Positions 45,291-56,708 of a stretch of DNA of 64,000 nucleotides are shown piece by piece; position 1 is the stretch's first letter, and every line of letters begins with the position of its first letter. The position numbers were made by a program, and so were the translations under genes. The notes beneath the pieces are model-generated. The model saw only the letters and a program-made list of their open reading frames with translations, was not told the DNA's origin and did not search any database. The DNA lies in NCBI GenBank assembly GCA_032716605.1, contig CM064552.1:1657007-1721006 (forward strand). The letters are read 5' to 3'. Source of the DNA: Paralithodes platypus. Its lineage: Eukaryota > Arthropoda > Malacostraca > Decapoda > Lithodidae.

Positions 45291-45799
45291 CACAGGGTCT
45301 GTGTAGTAAGTGTATCTGTGTAACGCTGCGTAACCCCCCCCCCACTCACTCTCTCTCTCTCTCTCTCTCCCTCTCCCCTCACTCACTCTCACTCTCACTC
45401 TCTCTCTCAGTCCTGGTAGCGACACTAAACTGAGCAGCGGGGATCTTTGTGTAGAGGTGACAGTATAGGCCCCCCCCCCCTCCCCCCATGGACCACCCCC
45501 ACCCCCCACCCCCTGGCAGGGTAATTGGTCCTCTTAACTTGGTGGAGAGAGAGAGAGTGAGTGAGTGAGAGATAGAGATAGATAGATAGATAGAGAGACT
45601 GCCATCAGTAAAGTAACCTGTCCTCCTCACCATTGTCGTTTAATGTACTCAGTAGTGTAGCCATCTTAGGTACTCAGAAGCGTACATTTATTCCTTATAT
45701 CTCTATGTCATAACTCTCTTAGTGCTGTTTGTGATCCCACTTATATATTATACATTTGGCCACATTTGTATGTATTTGTTCATTTATTTATATATATAT
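45291..45799. repeat. CT/GA tracts, C-rich patches and unique DNA
   Basis: CT tracts 45350-45410, C-rich 45470-45520, GAGA/GATA 45547-45598, then nonrepetitive. No gene. Confidence 0.75.
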
Positions 45800-46135
45800 A
45801 TAATATTTTCTTTGCTTTCCTCCCAAGACCTCCATCATGCTTCAAAAAAAAAAATAAAAAAAAAAATAAAAAAAAAATAAAAAAAAATTCCAGATAATCT
45901 TGTAAATTTTTCGGTAGAGATAATTATGTCCAGGCCGAAGGCCGGTTCCTCCTAAACTTCCGGTTAGCCATCGCTCGCCAGGACAAACATAGACACCTAA
46001 ATGACACAAAAGGTTTTAAAATCCCCAAACTAATGGAGCGAACATCTTAAAATCGCATAAATAGTGAGGCTGAACATGAGGTAGAAGGGGGGGGGGGGGG
46101 TTCAGGGGTCCAGACAAATCAAAGCTCCCCTTAAC
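45800..46135 (-). mobile_element. F3 MITE with internal A-run expansion
   Basis: Begins CTTTCCTCCCAAGACCTCCATCATG, has expanded A runs at 45844-45886, then TTTTTCGGTAG, an intact hairpin (CAGGCCGAAGGCCGG), subrepeats and the end GCTCCCC-TTAA at 46132-46135. Confidence 0.82.
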
Positions 46136-46511
46136 CTTATACCTCTAAAGTCCCAACTCTCTTATTGCTGTTGATAATCCCTCTCCTATATGGAACATGT
46201 AACCTTATACTCCTATTTATATATGGAACATTTAACCTTATGATTCCACATATATAATGTACATTTAACCTTATACCTCTCTTAGTGTTGTTTATAATAC
46301 CTCTTTTATAAATATATGGGAGGATTTCTTGACACTCCCTCATGTGTAGCCCCATTCGTTTTGAGGCTGTAAGACATTCGCTCCAAGAATTTGACGATTT
46401 TAATACATTTCGTGCCATTTAGGTGTCGATGTTTTCCTGGCGAGCGATGGTCAGTCTGCAATTTATAAATAATTGATCTCAAAGCATTTTGTTAAGCTTG
46501 GTGGATGTATA
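46136..46511 (+). mobile_element. Repeated ACCTTATA segments and partial F3 MITE
   Basis: TTTAACCTTATA segments recur at 46200-46280; a partial plus-oriented F3 (CACTCCCTCATGTG to GGCGAGCGATGGTCAG) lies at about 46315-46470. Confidence 0.65.
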
Positions 46512-46685
46512 TGGAGGAAACAAATATAAACAAATATACCGTATATGTAAACAAATAAACAAAAATAAACAAATATACCGTATATGTAAACAAATAAACA
46601 AAAATAAACAAATATACCGTATATGTAAACAAATAAACAAAAATAAACAAATATACCGTATATGTAAACAAATAAACAAAAATCT
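46512..46685. repeat. 39-bp tandem repeat, four copies
   Basis: ACCGTATATGTAAACAAATA begins at 46539, 46578, 46617 and 46656. The copies are effectively identical. Confidence 0.95.
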
Positions 46686-46949
<264 letters not shown>

Positions 46950-47116
46950 GGTGATATGGCTATTATTAGACGATTTTAGTAAGTTTAGAAGAGGTCTGTG
47001 GGGGATGCAGGGATACTTTGCCACTTTTATTGCTAGAGGTCCTCCGTAAGCTGCATAATGTAGTCTGTAGTTAGCCAGAAATAATATATAAATGCGTTAC
47101 CATAGCGAAAGGGTTA
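46950..47116. mobile_element. F1b MITE, left end lost
   Basis: GGCTATTATTAGACGATTTTAG ... TAGCCAGAAATAATATA ... GCGAAAGGG with TTAA at 47113-47116. Confidence 0.65.
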
Positions 47117-47605
47117 ACTATCTATCTGTTCATATATATCTAATATGATCACACTGTATTTCTGCATGTGTATCTCTAAATAATGATACCTAAGTATATA
47201 TATATATCTGTATTTATTCAGGATTTGTCTGAGAGCTACTCCAGTATACGAAGAGGACTCCTGTTTGAAGGTATGTCATGGTTTTGAGAAAGAGAGATTG
47301 ATTACTTAGGGATGCATTATATAGATTAGATTGATTACTTAGGGATGCATTATTTATATTAATGGAGGGAAATAGCTTAGTTAACGGGCTAGATGGGTAA
47401 ATAGCTATATCATAATTAAAACCATGTTATGGTATTGATATGTATTTATTGATAAGTTTAGCACATAATGCATTAACACAGGCACACATATATTAATACT
47501 TATCTAAGACACAGACACTCACAGTCACCCTCACACTTTAGAGTGCATCTACTGGGCATCTTATACCAATACCTCTTTAGTAGATGTCACACACAACGGC
47601 AACAT

Positions 47606-47673
<68 letters not shown>

Positions 47674-47808
47674 TGTATATACCGGTATATATTCTTTTAG
47701 CCTGTTTCATGCCATATTACTCTCACTTCATTATTAGCTGGACGAAAAACTTTAAAAAGAAGTTAATGGATACAATTTTATAACTTTTTAACTACGGTGA
47801 GAGGAGAG

Positions 47809-47811
<3 letters not shown>
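47117..47811. repeat. Nonrepetitive DNA and TA tract
   Basis: Direct duplication of TTGATTACTTAGGGATGCATTA at 47306-47358 (reported by position); (TA)n 47608-47673. No gene. Confidence 0.75.
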
Positions 47812-47845
<34 letters not shown>

Positions 47846-48720
47846 GAGAGGAGAGGGGAGGGGAGGGGAGAAAACGAAAGGTGGTGATGAGAGAGGGAGG
47901 AGGGGAGGTTTTGCTTGGAGGGGGGAGGGGTATAAAGTGCCATGGTCTCATTCCCTATTCCTATCCTTCACTATGAGGGGGGAGGATTGATAAGAACAGG
48001 AAGAGGAGGGGAAGTATGAGGGAGGAAAGGGGGAAGGGGAGAAGAGGTTAAAACGAGGAAGGAGGAGAGAGAGGGGAGGGGAGAGGAGGTTGAAACGAGG
48101 AAGAGGGAGAGAGAGGGGAGGGGAGAGGAGGTTGAAACGAGGAAGAGGGAGAGAGAGAGGGGAGGGGAGAGGAGAGGAGGTTGAAACGAGGAAGAGGGAG
48201 AGAGAGGGGAGGGGAGAGGAGGTTGAAACGAGGAAGAGGGAGAGAGAGTGGAGGGGAAAGGAGGTTGAAACGAGGAAGAGGGAGAGAGAGGGGAGGGGAG
48301 AGGAGGTTGAAACGAGGAAGAGGGAGAGAGAGGGGAGGGGAGAGGAGGTTGAAACGAGGAAGAGGGAGAGAGAGAGGGGAGGGGAGAGGAGGTTGAAACG
48401 AGGAAGAGGGAGAGAGAGGGGAGGGGAGAGGAGGTTGAAACGAGGAAGAGGGAGAGAGAGAGGGGAGGGGAGGGGAGGTTGAAACGAGGAAGAGGGAGAG
48501 AGAGAGGGGAGGGGAGAGGAGGTTGAAACGAGGGAAGAGGGAGAGAGAGGGGAGGGGAGAGGAGGTGGAAAGGAGGAAGAGGGAGAGAGAGGGGAGGGGA
48601 GGAGGTGAACAGGGAGGAGAAGGGAGGGGGGAGGAGGTTATGAGGAGCTGGCACGAGAGAAGGAGTAGGGAGGAGAGAGAGAGGGAAAGGGGGGGGGGGG
48701 GAGGGGGAGGGTAGATGAAC
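47812..48720. repeat. Purine-only 42-bp minisatellite
   Basis: From about 48030 to 48600 a unit of mostly 42 bp (GTTGAAACGAGGAAGAGGG plus GAGA/GGGGAGGGG) repeats about a dozen times; starts at 48089, 48131, 48180, 48222, 48264, 48306. It is flanked by less ordered G/A sequence. The Arg/Glu-Gly frames on the plus strand and Ser/Pro-rich frames on the minus strand are artefacts. Confidence 0.95.
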
Positions 48721-49089
48721 AGGGAGGAAAATGGGAGGGGGAGAAGATAGGTGGACGAGGAAGGAAGGGGGGAAGAGGGGGGGAGGGGAGGTGAACAGGG
48801 AGGAAAAGGGGAGGGGGAGAAGGTCAAGTCGAGTTGGCAAGGGGAGATAGGGGAGGAGAAGGTTGTTGGAGGGGAAGGGAGGGGGAAGATTAAGAAGAGC
48901 TGGCAGGGGAAGGGGAAGGGAGAAGGTTGAGACGAGTAAGGGGGGAGGGGGAAGAAGGTTAAGACGAACTGGCAGGGGGTTTGGGGGGGGGGGGGGGGCC
49001 GAGGGGCGAGGGAAGGGGTTAGACCAGCTCAGGTTAATATGAAAGGGTATTATACGTCACAGCATCAGTCACTCAGTCTTATTGATATT

Positions 49090-49092
<3 letters not shown>
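48721..49092. repeat. G/A-rich degenerate sequence
   Basis: Irregular GGGGAAGG repeats to about 49010, then a short nonrepetitive stretch. Confidence 0.8.
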
Positions 49093-49129
<37 letters not shown>

Positions 49130-49134
49130 AAGAG

Positions 49135-49192
<58 letters not shown>

Positions 49193-49273
49193 GTTCAGTA
49201 AGCAATGGCAAAAGAATAAATCACGAATGAAGAAGAGTAAATATAGAAAATATTTATAGATACTTATAAAATG

Positions 49274-49355
<82 letters not shown>

Positions 49356-49529
49356 ACCAGTGTTAGAGTATCACCACCATGTTGTGTGTTATCTCACGGA
49401 TAAAAGGCATTGGTAACGATTGCAGGATTTGTGTGTTTCGTTTTGAATGTCAATAAGGATTATATAACATTATAGTCTGTTCATTGTGACGTGGCTAGAA
49501 ATCCCGAGGTTATGCCCTTCTGTATAGCA
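49093..49529. repeat. Two GA tracts and spacer
   Basis: (GA)n 49093-49188 and 49276-49353; the rest is nonrepetitive with no gene. Confidence 0.9.
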
Positions 49530-49688
49530 TTAATCCTTTCAATTTGATGACACTAATTTTGGTTTCATACCATTATTGTGGTAGTCTAAAGCCCTTATGA
49601 TACCGAGAGGACCTTCCTAATCTAAGTCAAATTGTCCGCAGGTAGCTTGAATAATACACAAATAACGACAGCTGATGGAAAGGGTTAA
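49530..49688. mobile_element. F1-related short MITE
   Basis: TTAA 49530-49533, TCCTTTCAATTTGATGACAC at the left; ACGACAGCTGATGGAAAGGG at the right; TTAA 49685-49688. Internally shorter than other F1 copies. Confidence 0.68.
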
Positions 49689-50078
49689 ACTCTATACAAA
49701 ACTCGATCGTAACCCGTTGAACCAGGGTGAACTTTTAGCCACTGTATTTGGGTGGGTATCTGGGTGAGCTTTGGAGTAAACACACCCTTATACCACCACC
49801 ACAACGACCACAAAAACAGTCTTTAACCCCTTCTCCCCTCTTTCCCTTCCCCATTCCTCACTCTCATCCCCATCCTCTCCTCATCCTCTCCTCCTCCCTC
49901 CACTCCTACCCCTTCTCTCTCCCCTCCCTTCCCCTCCCTCCCAATTCCCTGTCCTCCCTTCACCCTCCTCTCCCCTCCCCTCCCCCCTCACCTCCACCTT
50001 ACCCCCTCTCCCCCTCCCCCTACCCCCATCTCACCTCCCCCATTCCTCCCCACAACTGGATCTGTATGTATGTATGTA

Positions 50079-50138
<60 letters not shown>

Positions 50139-50419
50139 TTTGTGTGGACGGTAATGTTAAAATGATGGGTGGACCAATCCATTAGGGGAGCACGTCAATG
50201 GTCCGGCTAGAGACAGAACTCTTGCACTCCCGGAAAGGCCGCACGTTTCTTCAACTGGATGGCATATGGTTGGAAAACGGAACAATATGGATATGCATGG
50301 ATAATGGGTATATTTGTGAAGATATAATGAAACGCAGGTTCATAGTAGGGGGGGGGGGGGAGAATATCTTTACTAATGTTACTTTGTCCCTGAACACCTC
50401 CCCTTAACCCCCCTACCCC
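49689..50419. repeat. Pyrimidine tract, TGTA/GT microsatellite and unique DNA
   Basis: C/T-rich 49826-50052, (TGTA)n and (GT)n 50065-50137, nonrepetitive 50138-50345, a G run at about 50348-50360. Confidence 0.8.
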
Positions 50420-50470
50420 AGAGAGAGAGAGAGAGAGAGAGAGAAAATGAGAGTGAGAGAGATAATTTGA

Positions 50471-50514
<44 letters not shown>

Positions 50515-50651
50515 GGCCATATATATAATCTAACAGCCATCAATCACCCCCCACCATACACCCAAGACATGCGTAAAATAGGTAAATGGAAGCCATATGG
50601 AAAGCCAAAGTGGATGCATTATATCTAGATTTCATTTGGCGCAGATATTTG
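50420..50651. repeat. GA/GT tract and spacer
   Basis: GA and GT repeats 50420-50515, then nonrepetitive sequence. Confidence 0.85.
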
Positions 50652-50865
50652 TTAACCCTTTGAGAATGATGACGCGTTTGAGCAGGTTTTTCTGGCTATC
50701 ATTGGACAATTTTATGCAGCTTAGGAAGGACTTGTGGGAGTCAGAGGGATGATTGAGATAGTTTTTAGCCGTTTGACTGCTAGAGGGCCTTCCAAAGCTG
50801 AATAACATCGCCTAATGAAAGCCAGAATATACTTCCATAACGCGTCATAATCCTTAATAGGTTAA
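50652..50865. mobile_element. F1b MITE, complete
   Basis: TTAA 50652-50655, CCCTTTGAGAATGATGACGCG at the left (given as family mark), right end ACGCGTCATAATCCTTAATAGG with TTAA 50862-50865. The interior forms a long foldback. Confidence 0.78.
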
Positions 50866-51046
50866 TTAAGGTATCAATAAATATGTCTAGGTGGTAAAGG
50901 TATAATACTTTGGTGATATTTATTATTTTATCTTTCTATTTGATTTATTTTGTATTAATTTATTTGCATACAATTTCAGTGTTTATGTTGTGTGTATGTA
51001 ACTGATGGAGATATTAGCATACATATGCTATACATACATATGGTAG

Positions 51047-51124
<78 letters not shown>

Positions 51125-51350
51125 AATAGGAGAATCATTGCCGCGGGTTGAAAAGGCTGTCTGGACTTATAGTAGTAATGAGTAAGTGATAGCTCTGTGT
51201 GTGTGTGTGACTGTGTGGGTGTGTGTGTGTGCTCATGGGGAAAAGGATTATGTGTAAAAGTAGATTAGGCTAACAGTTTAAGTGTACACACATCTTTAAA
51301 AACACTTAGAAACAAAGTGTATTTGGTTAGGTTGGGTTAAGTAGGCTATT
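50866..51350. repeat. AT-rich spacer and GA tract
   Basis: Nonrepetitive 50866-51044, (GA)n 51050-51122, nonrepetitive with short GT patches. No gene. Confidence 0.75.
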
Positions 51351-51445
51351 TTAGGTTAGGTTAGGTTAAGTTAGGTTAGGTTAGGTAGGTTAGGTTAGGT
51401 TAGGTTAGGTTAGGTTAGGTAGGTAGGTAGGTTAGGTTAGGTTAA
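51351..51445. repeat. Interstitial TTAGG telomere-type repeats
   Basis: About 95 bp of TTAGG pentamers with interruptions (TTAAG, AGGT). TTAGG is the canonical arthropod telomere repeat. It is surrounded by ordinary repeat-rich DNA, so it is interstitial. Confidence 0.9.
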
Positions 51446-51548
51446 GATATAATTGATCTGGATAGTTTTATTTAAGTTTAAAAATCGAAAATTGTACTGG
51501 TAAACATGCATAATTTGCGTTTGTATTGGTAAACACACTATCACTTAC

Positions 51549-51615
<67 letters not shown>
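51446..51615. repeat. Spacer and GT tract
   Basis: Nonrepetitive, then (GT)n 51550-51611 directly abutting a LINE 3' end. Confidence 0.85.
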
Positions 51616-51757
51616 CAATGGAGTACACAGGAAATCAAGCAACAACAGGTCCAGGCTGCTTTCCCTCGAAAACACTGATGGTCAAGTGCCCAAACAGTAG
51701 TTTAGAGGGGGTAAGGGAAAAATGGAAAGCGATGACTGCCCTGGGACAAATGTCCGT
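51616..51757 (-). repeat. LINE 3'-end copy (same family as 41100-43040)
   Basis: GGAAATCAAGCAACAACAGG, then CAAACAGTAGTTTAGAG, match the LINE 3' UTR. Only about 140 bp remain, between two GT tracts. Confidence 0.75.
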
Positions 51758-51791
51758 GGAAGTGTGAGTGTGTGTGTGTGTTTGTTTGTGA

Positions 51792-51888
<97 letters not shown>

Positions 51889-51980
51889 CAATCTAGCTTA
51901 TAAGACAGGTGAGAGGGACAGGTATTGTGGGAAGGAGATACCACCATGGCGCCTCTCTCGCTCTCTCTCACTCACACTCA

Positions 51981-52072
<92 letters not shown>

Positions 52073-52120
52073 CTCTCAATCACACACTCTCTCATCTACC
52101 TACCTATCTATCTGTCTATA

Positions 52121-52153
<33 letters not shown>

Positions 52154-52160
52154 CTCACGT
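51758..52160. repeat. GT, CA and CTAT tracts
   Basis: (GT)n about 51767-51886, CT/CA 51957-52080, (CTAT)n 52098-52154, separated by a 60-bp spacer. Confidence 0.95.
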
Positions 52161-52507
52161 CAACCCTTTTAATTAATCTTCTCACCATTTACAACGTCTG
52201 CATTCCAAGGAGTTCCGGCATATCCAACCGTAGAGCAGTTCATCCTTTGTCCTGATTTAACAGTACTTAAATTAATCTAAGCTAAATTAGCTCACCCTAT
52301 CGTTGCTCAATTCAATGTAATCCAACTTAATTTATCACCAAGTTGATCCAATTTTATCTGATTTTCTCCATTTGATTTATTTACAATTATAATTATTATT
52401 GTCAGTATGGGTATAATTCACTTGTTCCTGTCTGTTAAGAAGACATACGAGATATAAAGGAAGGTTTTTCTTGTTGCAGTTTAAGGTTTTTCTTGTTGCA
52501 GTTTAAT
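52161..52507. other. AT-rich nonrepetitive DNA
   Basis: No gene. A 22-bp direct duplication containing AAGGTTTTTCTTGTTGCAGT lies at about 52460-52505. Confidence 0.5.
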
Positions 52508-52615
52508 AACCCCAATGTACTTGAATAAATTAATGAAAGCATATGGTCCTCCCGGGATTCTAACTCTGGACACCACACCTTGAACATAAGCATCTAAACC
52601 ATTACAATAACAAAA
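52508..52615 (-). repeat. tRNA-derived SINE, second copy of short family
   Basis: Aligns with 28752-28860: CCCCAATGTACTTGAATAAA, CATATGGTCCTCCCGGGATT, AACCATTACA. The B box is mutated (GATTCTAACTC). Confidence 0.68.
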
Positions 52616-52885
52616 TGGATCAAAAATAATAACAAAAATACAATTAGAAGACCCCTACAATATAGTATTTAGCTTAGTGTAGATATCTTGACCCTTGGTA
52701 GATATGATGATGCATTTTTCTCTAGCTGTTTTTAGACGGGTTTGTTCAGATTAGGAAGGGTAGATGGAAGAAAAGGGTTAATCGAGATAGTCTTTATCCT
52801 TTGAATTCCTTCTCAAGCTGCACAAAATCTTCTAAATATAGCTAGACTATAATATAGAAGACATTGGCGATATTGAAGGGGTTAA
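52616..52885. mobile_element. Spacer and F1b MITE
   Basis: F1b at about 52690-52885 (GATGATGCATTTTTCTCTAGC onward, given as family mark); right end GCGATATTGAAGGGG with TTAA 52882-52885. Confidence 0.65.
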
Positions 52886-53189
52886 GCTTAGGATATCAGC
52901 CTCTCTCCCACCCCAAGGAATCCCAACCATCCGCCGCCCCCAGCCCCCCCGCCGCCTGGAACAGCCCTGGATCATAAAGTTAGTCCACGGCGGGGCTTTT
53001 ACCACTAGGGTGTTGGGGGAGGGGGGGGGGGGGATTTGTTGTTTTCATAGCCTTGCCTGCTTGTCCGTTTGTCATACTGTCTGGTCCGATGTCTTGGAGG
53101 GGTGACTATGATGTGTTGTTTATATATTATTCTCCAGGATTTTGCTGGATTTTGCCATTTTCGAGCAATGTAATTTAGTTTGTTCCCTA
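52886..53189. other. Nonrepetitive DNA with C and G runs
   Basis: C-rich patch about 52935-52955 and a G run at 53020-53032. A 72-codon minus frame here (53005-53223) has no recognised motif. Confidence 0.45.
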
Positions 53190-53595
53190 GGCTAACAAAA
53201 AAGCCCTCCCAGAATTCCTTCACACTAAAAAAAAAGGCCCACCCAAACCGCCTTCAAGCTAAATGTGTACGTTTTTCGATAACAAAAATGTCCAGCCCGA
53301 AGGGCGATTATTCTAAGTTATAGGGTTCCATCGCTCGCCCAGAAAAAATGGAGACCTGAATGGAGTGAAGCGTCTTAATATCGCCAAAGTAATAATGTGA
53401 AACTTATTAAAATCTCCAAAGTAATGGAGCGAAACAGGCGACCCCAAAAGACTTTCCTCGGAACTAATAGGGTTAACATCCCGTCTCCCATAACATTTTC
53501 CAGCATAATATAATGAAGGAAGTAAACGCAAATGAAATGGAAGTGCACAGTTTATCCAGCCTGAGGTGTCCTCCATTCACTAGCAAGACATACCA
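53190..53595 (-). mobile_element. F3 MITE, diverged
   Basis: CTTCAAGCTAAATGTGTACGTTTTTCG, hairpin CAGCCCGAAGGGCG, CATCGCTCGCC, subrepeats to about 53440. Diverged more than other copies. No clear terminal TTAA. Confidence 0.65.
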
Positions 53596-53947
53596 TTAAG
53601 TTAAGGGGTTTATTTAATTGATTATTCATTGATTGAAGAATGATATACTTTTTGTTATCTACTCTCTAGACCTCCATCAAGCGTACAAGAACACCGCCAG
53701 TACCCCTTCAGAGTTAAAATTGGGGTTTTTAGTTTGTTTCCTAGACCTCCACCAACCATATAATTACACCCCCTAGACTCCCTTTCAAGATACATTTGTA
53801 CATTTTCGGTATATTGGCAGAAGGGGTCCCCAGCTTAATCCAAACACCCAATTTAAAATCTCTGAAATAAGTTCCCAGCTTTTCATGTCGTCCATGATAG
53901 GTTAAAGCAATACCTGCATCACCTTAAAGCAAAACAAACATAATGTA

Positions 53948-53949
<2 letters not shown>
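53596..53949 (-). mobile_element. F3 left-end fragments and spacer
   Basis: TTAAGGGGTTTATT at 53600; two pieces with CTAGACCTCCA(C/T)CAA (about 53666 and 53746), the second continuing to TTTGTACATTTTCGGTA at about 53815. Confidence 0.6.

Positions 53950-54026
<77 letters not shown>
53950..54026. repeat. CA microsatellite
   Basis: (CA)n immediately upstream of a SINE head. Confidence 0.95.
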
Positions 54027-54029
<3 letters not shown>

Positions 54030-54505
54030 CGTAGCCTAGTAGGTAGAGCTCTCGTCTCACATACGAGGGGTCGGGGGTTCAATCCCCGGCCGGGCGGAGT
54101 CAAATTGGGCTTGTCTCCTTTCATGTGTTAGCCTCAGTTCACCTAGCTGTAAATAGGTACCTGGAATAAGTGAACGACGTTGTGACGTCCCATCTGGGGT
54201 TGGCAAAAATGGTACAAGGCGAGATGGGTATCATATGGTTCACCTAAGCTGATGGCTACCTAAGCCTTCGGGCGAGACGGTACCGTCTATAGTGAGAATG
54301 GTACCATACAGATCCACCCTAAGCCTTCGTTTCCGATGTCGCCAATTGGCTAAATACAGACTACACACACATCCACAGCCATTCCAACAGTACATAAAAC
54401 ACTTAACATGCATTTCACGCAATACATTCCCAGTTAAGGAGGCGCGATAATAATGAGCTTAGCTCGCATTGCGTGGATTCCCCTTGACGAACAAGTAACT
54501 GAGTA
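54027..54505 (+). repeat. tRNA(Val)-derived SINE, about 475 bp, complete
   Basis: The head starts CCCCGTAGCCTAGTAGG with an exact A box (TAGCCTAGTAGG) and B box GGTTCAATCC. The anticodon arm CTCGT-CTCACAT-ACGAG is fully paired and gives CAC (Val). The body contains AAATAGGTACCTGG, CCTAAGCCTTCGGGCGAGACGG and GTCGCCAATTGGC. The 3' end CCTTGACGAACAAGTAACTG is followed by short repeats and a GA tract. It is a pol III retroposon, not a tRNA gene, because the acceptor stem is not closed. Confidence 0.88.
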
Positions 54506-54514
54506 ACTGAGTGA

Positions 54515-54561
<47 letters not shown>
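54506..54561. repeat. GA microsatellite
   Basis: GAGT then (GA)n joining the SINE 3' end to a truncated F3 element. Confidence 0.95.
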
Positions 54562-54562
<1 letters not shown>

Positions 54563-54799
54563 AAATATCCCAGCCGAAGGCCGGTTCCTCTTATATTACA
54601 GGCTCGCTATCGCTCGCCAAGAAAAAATCGACACCTAAATGGCACGAAAGGTCTTAAAATTGACAGAAATGGGGCGAAGACGCTTAAAATCGCCAAACTA
54701 AGGGGGCAAGCGTCTAAGAATCTCAAAAGCAATGGGGCTAAACATGAGGGAGAAAGGGGCCCAGAAAAAAAAGCCCTGGAGTGGAAATCCCCCCTTAAA
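54562..54799 (-). mobile_element. F3 MITE, left half replaced by GA tract
   Basis: Begins at the hairpin (CAGCCGAAGGCCGG), then GGCTCGCTATCGCTCGCC, four subrepeats, CATGAGGGAGAAAGGGG and the end CCCCCC-TTAA at about 54792-54797. Confidence 0.8.
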
Positions 54800-54897
54800 G
54801 CACAGTGCAAGATGGATGGAGAGGTAGGGCAGTGGAAATGATGGTCAGCTAAGGTGGCAAATGACTAGTTAAATGTTTAACTAAGTAAGGATACACA
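54800..54897. other. Spacer
   Basis: Nonrepetitive, no feature seen. Confidence 0.4.
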
Positions 54898-55135
54898 TTT
54901 AGCCCTTTCACGTACATATGACGCGGAGGTTGCCAGATTAGCAATAAGAAATAGAGTTCTCTCACTCTTATAATTACCTCTTCAAAATTAGTTTTCTGCC
55001 CACAGCTAACTCAAAGACAACTGCAGAGGTTGAAGTAACTAAACTAAAGGTTTCTAAATACCCCCTGATGGTAACAAAGGCTTTAAAGTATCCATAATAG
55101 GCTCAAAATCACGTCAAATGTCGGAGAGGGTTTAA
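54898..55135. mobile_element. F2 MITE
   Basis: Left TTTA + GCCCTTTCACGTACATATGACGC (listed as two blocks), right ACGTCAAATGTCGGAGAGGG + TTTAA. The interior is nearly identical to 387-639. Confidence 0.8.
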
Positions 55136-55373
55136 TTAAGACACTTTGGTTTAGATAATTATAAGTACATGGGGTTGGTAGGTAAACATATATAGCTAAG
55201 TGGACAAATCATTCTAAAATGTAATAAGTCAAGTAGACCAATAAACCTTAATTAAAGCTATTGATGTTAACAGTTACGTAAGTAGTGGTAGGTTGGTCAT
55301 AATGTAAAGCTAAGTAGACCCATAAAGCTAACATTTATTAAAGCTAAGTAGACCCATAAAGCTAACATTTATT
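55136..55373. other. AT-rich DNA with 31-bp direct duplication
   Basis: Block AAGCTAAGTAGACCCATAAA is present twice at about 55300-55370. No gene. Confidence 0.55.
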
Positions 55374-55707
55374 AAGGGGAGGCAGTTGGTTTTTCGAGTC
55401 CTCCTCCTCCTCCCTCATGTTTAGCCCTATTAGTTATGAGATTACAAGACATTCGCCCCCATTAGTTTGACGTTTTTCAGATCTTTTGCCTCATTTCTTT
55501 GCCAATACTTAAGACCTTTCGTGCCATTTAGGTGTCGATGTTTTTCCTGGTGAGCGATAGCGAACCTGTGTGTGAAGAGGAAGCGGCCTTTGGCCGGGAC
55601 ATCTTTTTACCGAAAAATGTACAAATTTATATCAAAGGGGGGTTTTGTGTGATTTGTTTAAGCTTGATAGAGGTTTAGAGAGCAAACTAAACCCCCTCCT
55701 TAAACCA
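55374..55707 (+). mobile_element. F3 MITE, complete
   Basis: TTAAGGGGAGGCAG at the left, CCCTCATGTTTAGCCC, subrepeats, TTCCTGGTGAGCGATAGCGAACC, hairpin GCGGCCTTTGGCC, right end CCCCCTCC-TTAA at about 55702-55705. Confidence 0.82.
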
Positions 55708-56063
55708 TTGAGCCGAACCAGTAAATAATGCTGCACAATACCGTCTGAGCTCCCTTAAGTCAAGTAGACAAGTGAGCCCAAAAGCTATTGATGTTAAAAG
55801 TTAGGTAAGTGTACGTAAGACGGGAAGGTAGGGTGGTAAAAAAAAAAAAAAAAAAATTGCCAATAAGTCTAGGAAATATTTAACTAAGTAGACAAATCAG
55901 GCTAAACTCTATTGGTATAAGTAGCTTAGTAAGTACCGGTACTTAAGATAGCCAGGTAGGGACAATAAGTAGATAAACTATAAGCTGTAAGTAGGCAAAT
56001 AAGTCTAGAACCTACTATTGATGTAAGTAGGTAGATTAGTACATAAGATATGCAGGTAGGTAA
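55708..56063. other. AT-rich DNA with AAGTAGG-type short repeats
   Basis: Motifs such as AAGTAGAC/AAATAAGTCTA recur irregularly; an A run lies at 55838-55856. No gene. Confidence 0.5.
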
Positions 56064-56070
56064 GGTAAGG

Positions 56071-56131
<61 letters not shown>

Positions 56132-56337
56132 TGAGTGAGAGGGAGTTAAATAGGCAAATAAAGCTAAAAGATATAAGCTGAGTAGGCAAATAAGTCTAAA
56201 AGCTATTGATGTAAGTAGGCAGGTAAGTACATAAGATGGGCAGGTAGGTAAGGTAAGGTAAGGTAGGGGGAGAGAGACAGCTGTAACCAATCCGATTAAC
56301 ACAATAAAACTTGCTACACGAAAACATCTTTGTAGCT

Positions 56338-56408
<71 letters not shown>

Positions 56409-56634
56409 CGGTGTGTTTATATAATTATTACTTATATAGGGTTAGGCCTACTCAGTGTTACTGTGTTGGACAGTGAGCCTTCCAAAACTGATGAAGCGAA
56501 ATAGGAGAAATTAAAAAAGAACTCCCCCGGACCAAATAGTGTTAAACAGTTCGAGGGTCTTAATGTATAAGTTTATGTGACTGTGACTGTACATGTAAGT
56601 TTGTGTACGTATATTTGTGTATGTGTACTTGTAA

Positions 56635-56635
<1 letters not shown>
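56064..56635. repeat. GA tracts and spacers
   Basis: (GA)n 56071-56128 and 56341-56405; GGTAAGGTAA repeats about 56055 and 56240; nonrepetitive remainder. Confidence 0.85.

Positions 56636-56708
<73 letters not shown>

Noticed and set aside
48048..48840. Large Ser/Pro-rich minus-strand frame and Arg/Glu-rich plus-strand frames
   Set aside because: Frames of a 42-bp purine minisatellite; no start context or domain.
51351..51445. True chromosome end
   Set aside because: The TTAGG block is short, imperfect and followed by more than 12 kb of ordinary sequence.
53005..53223. 72-codon minus-strand frame (MKEFWEGFF...)
   Set aside because: No recognised domain, runs into a G-run-derived proline tail and overlaps an F3 copy.
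54027..54097. Possible functional tRNA-Val gene
   Set aside because: The acceptor stem does not pair and the head is continuous with a SINE body shared with 38590-39062.
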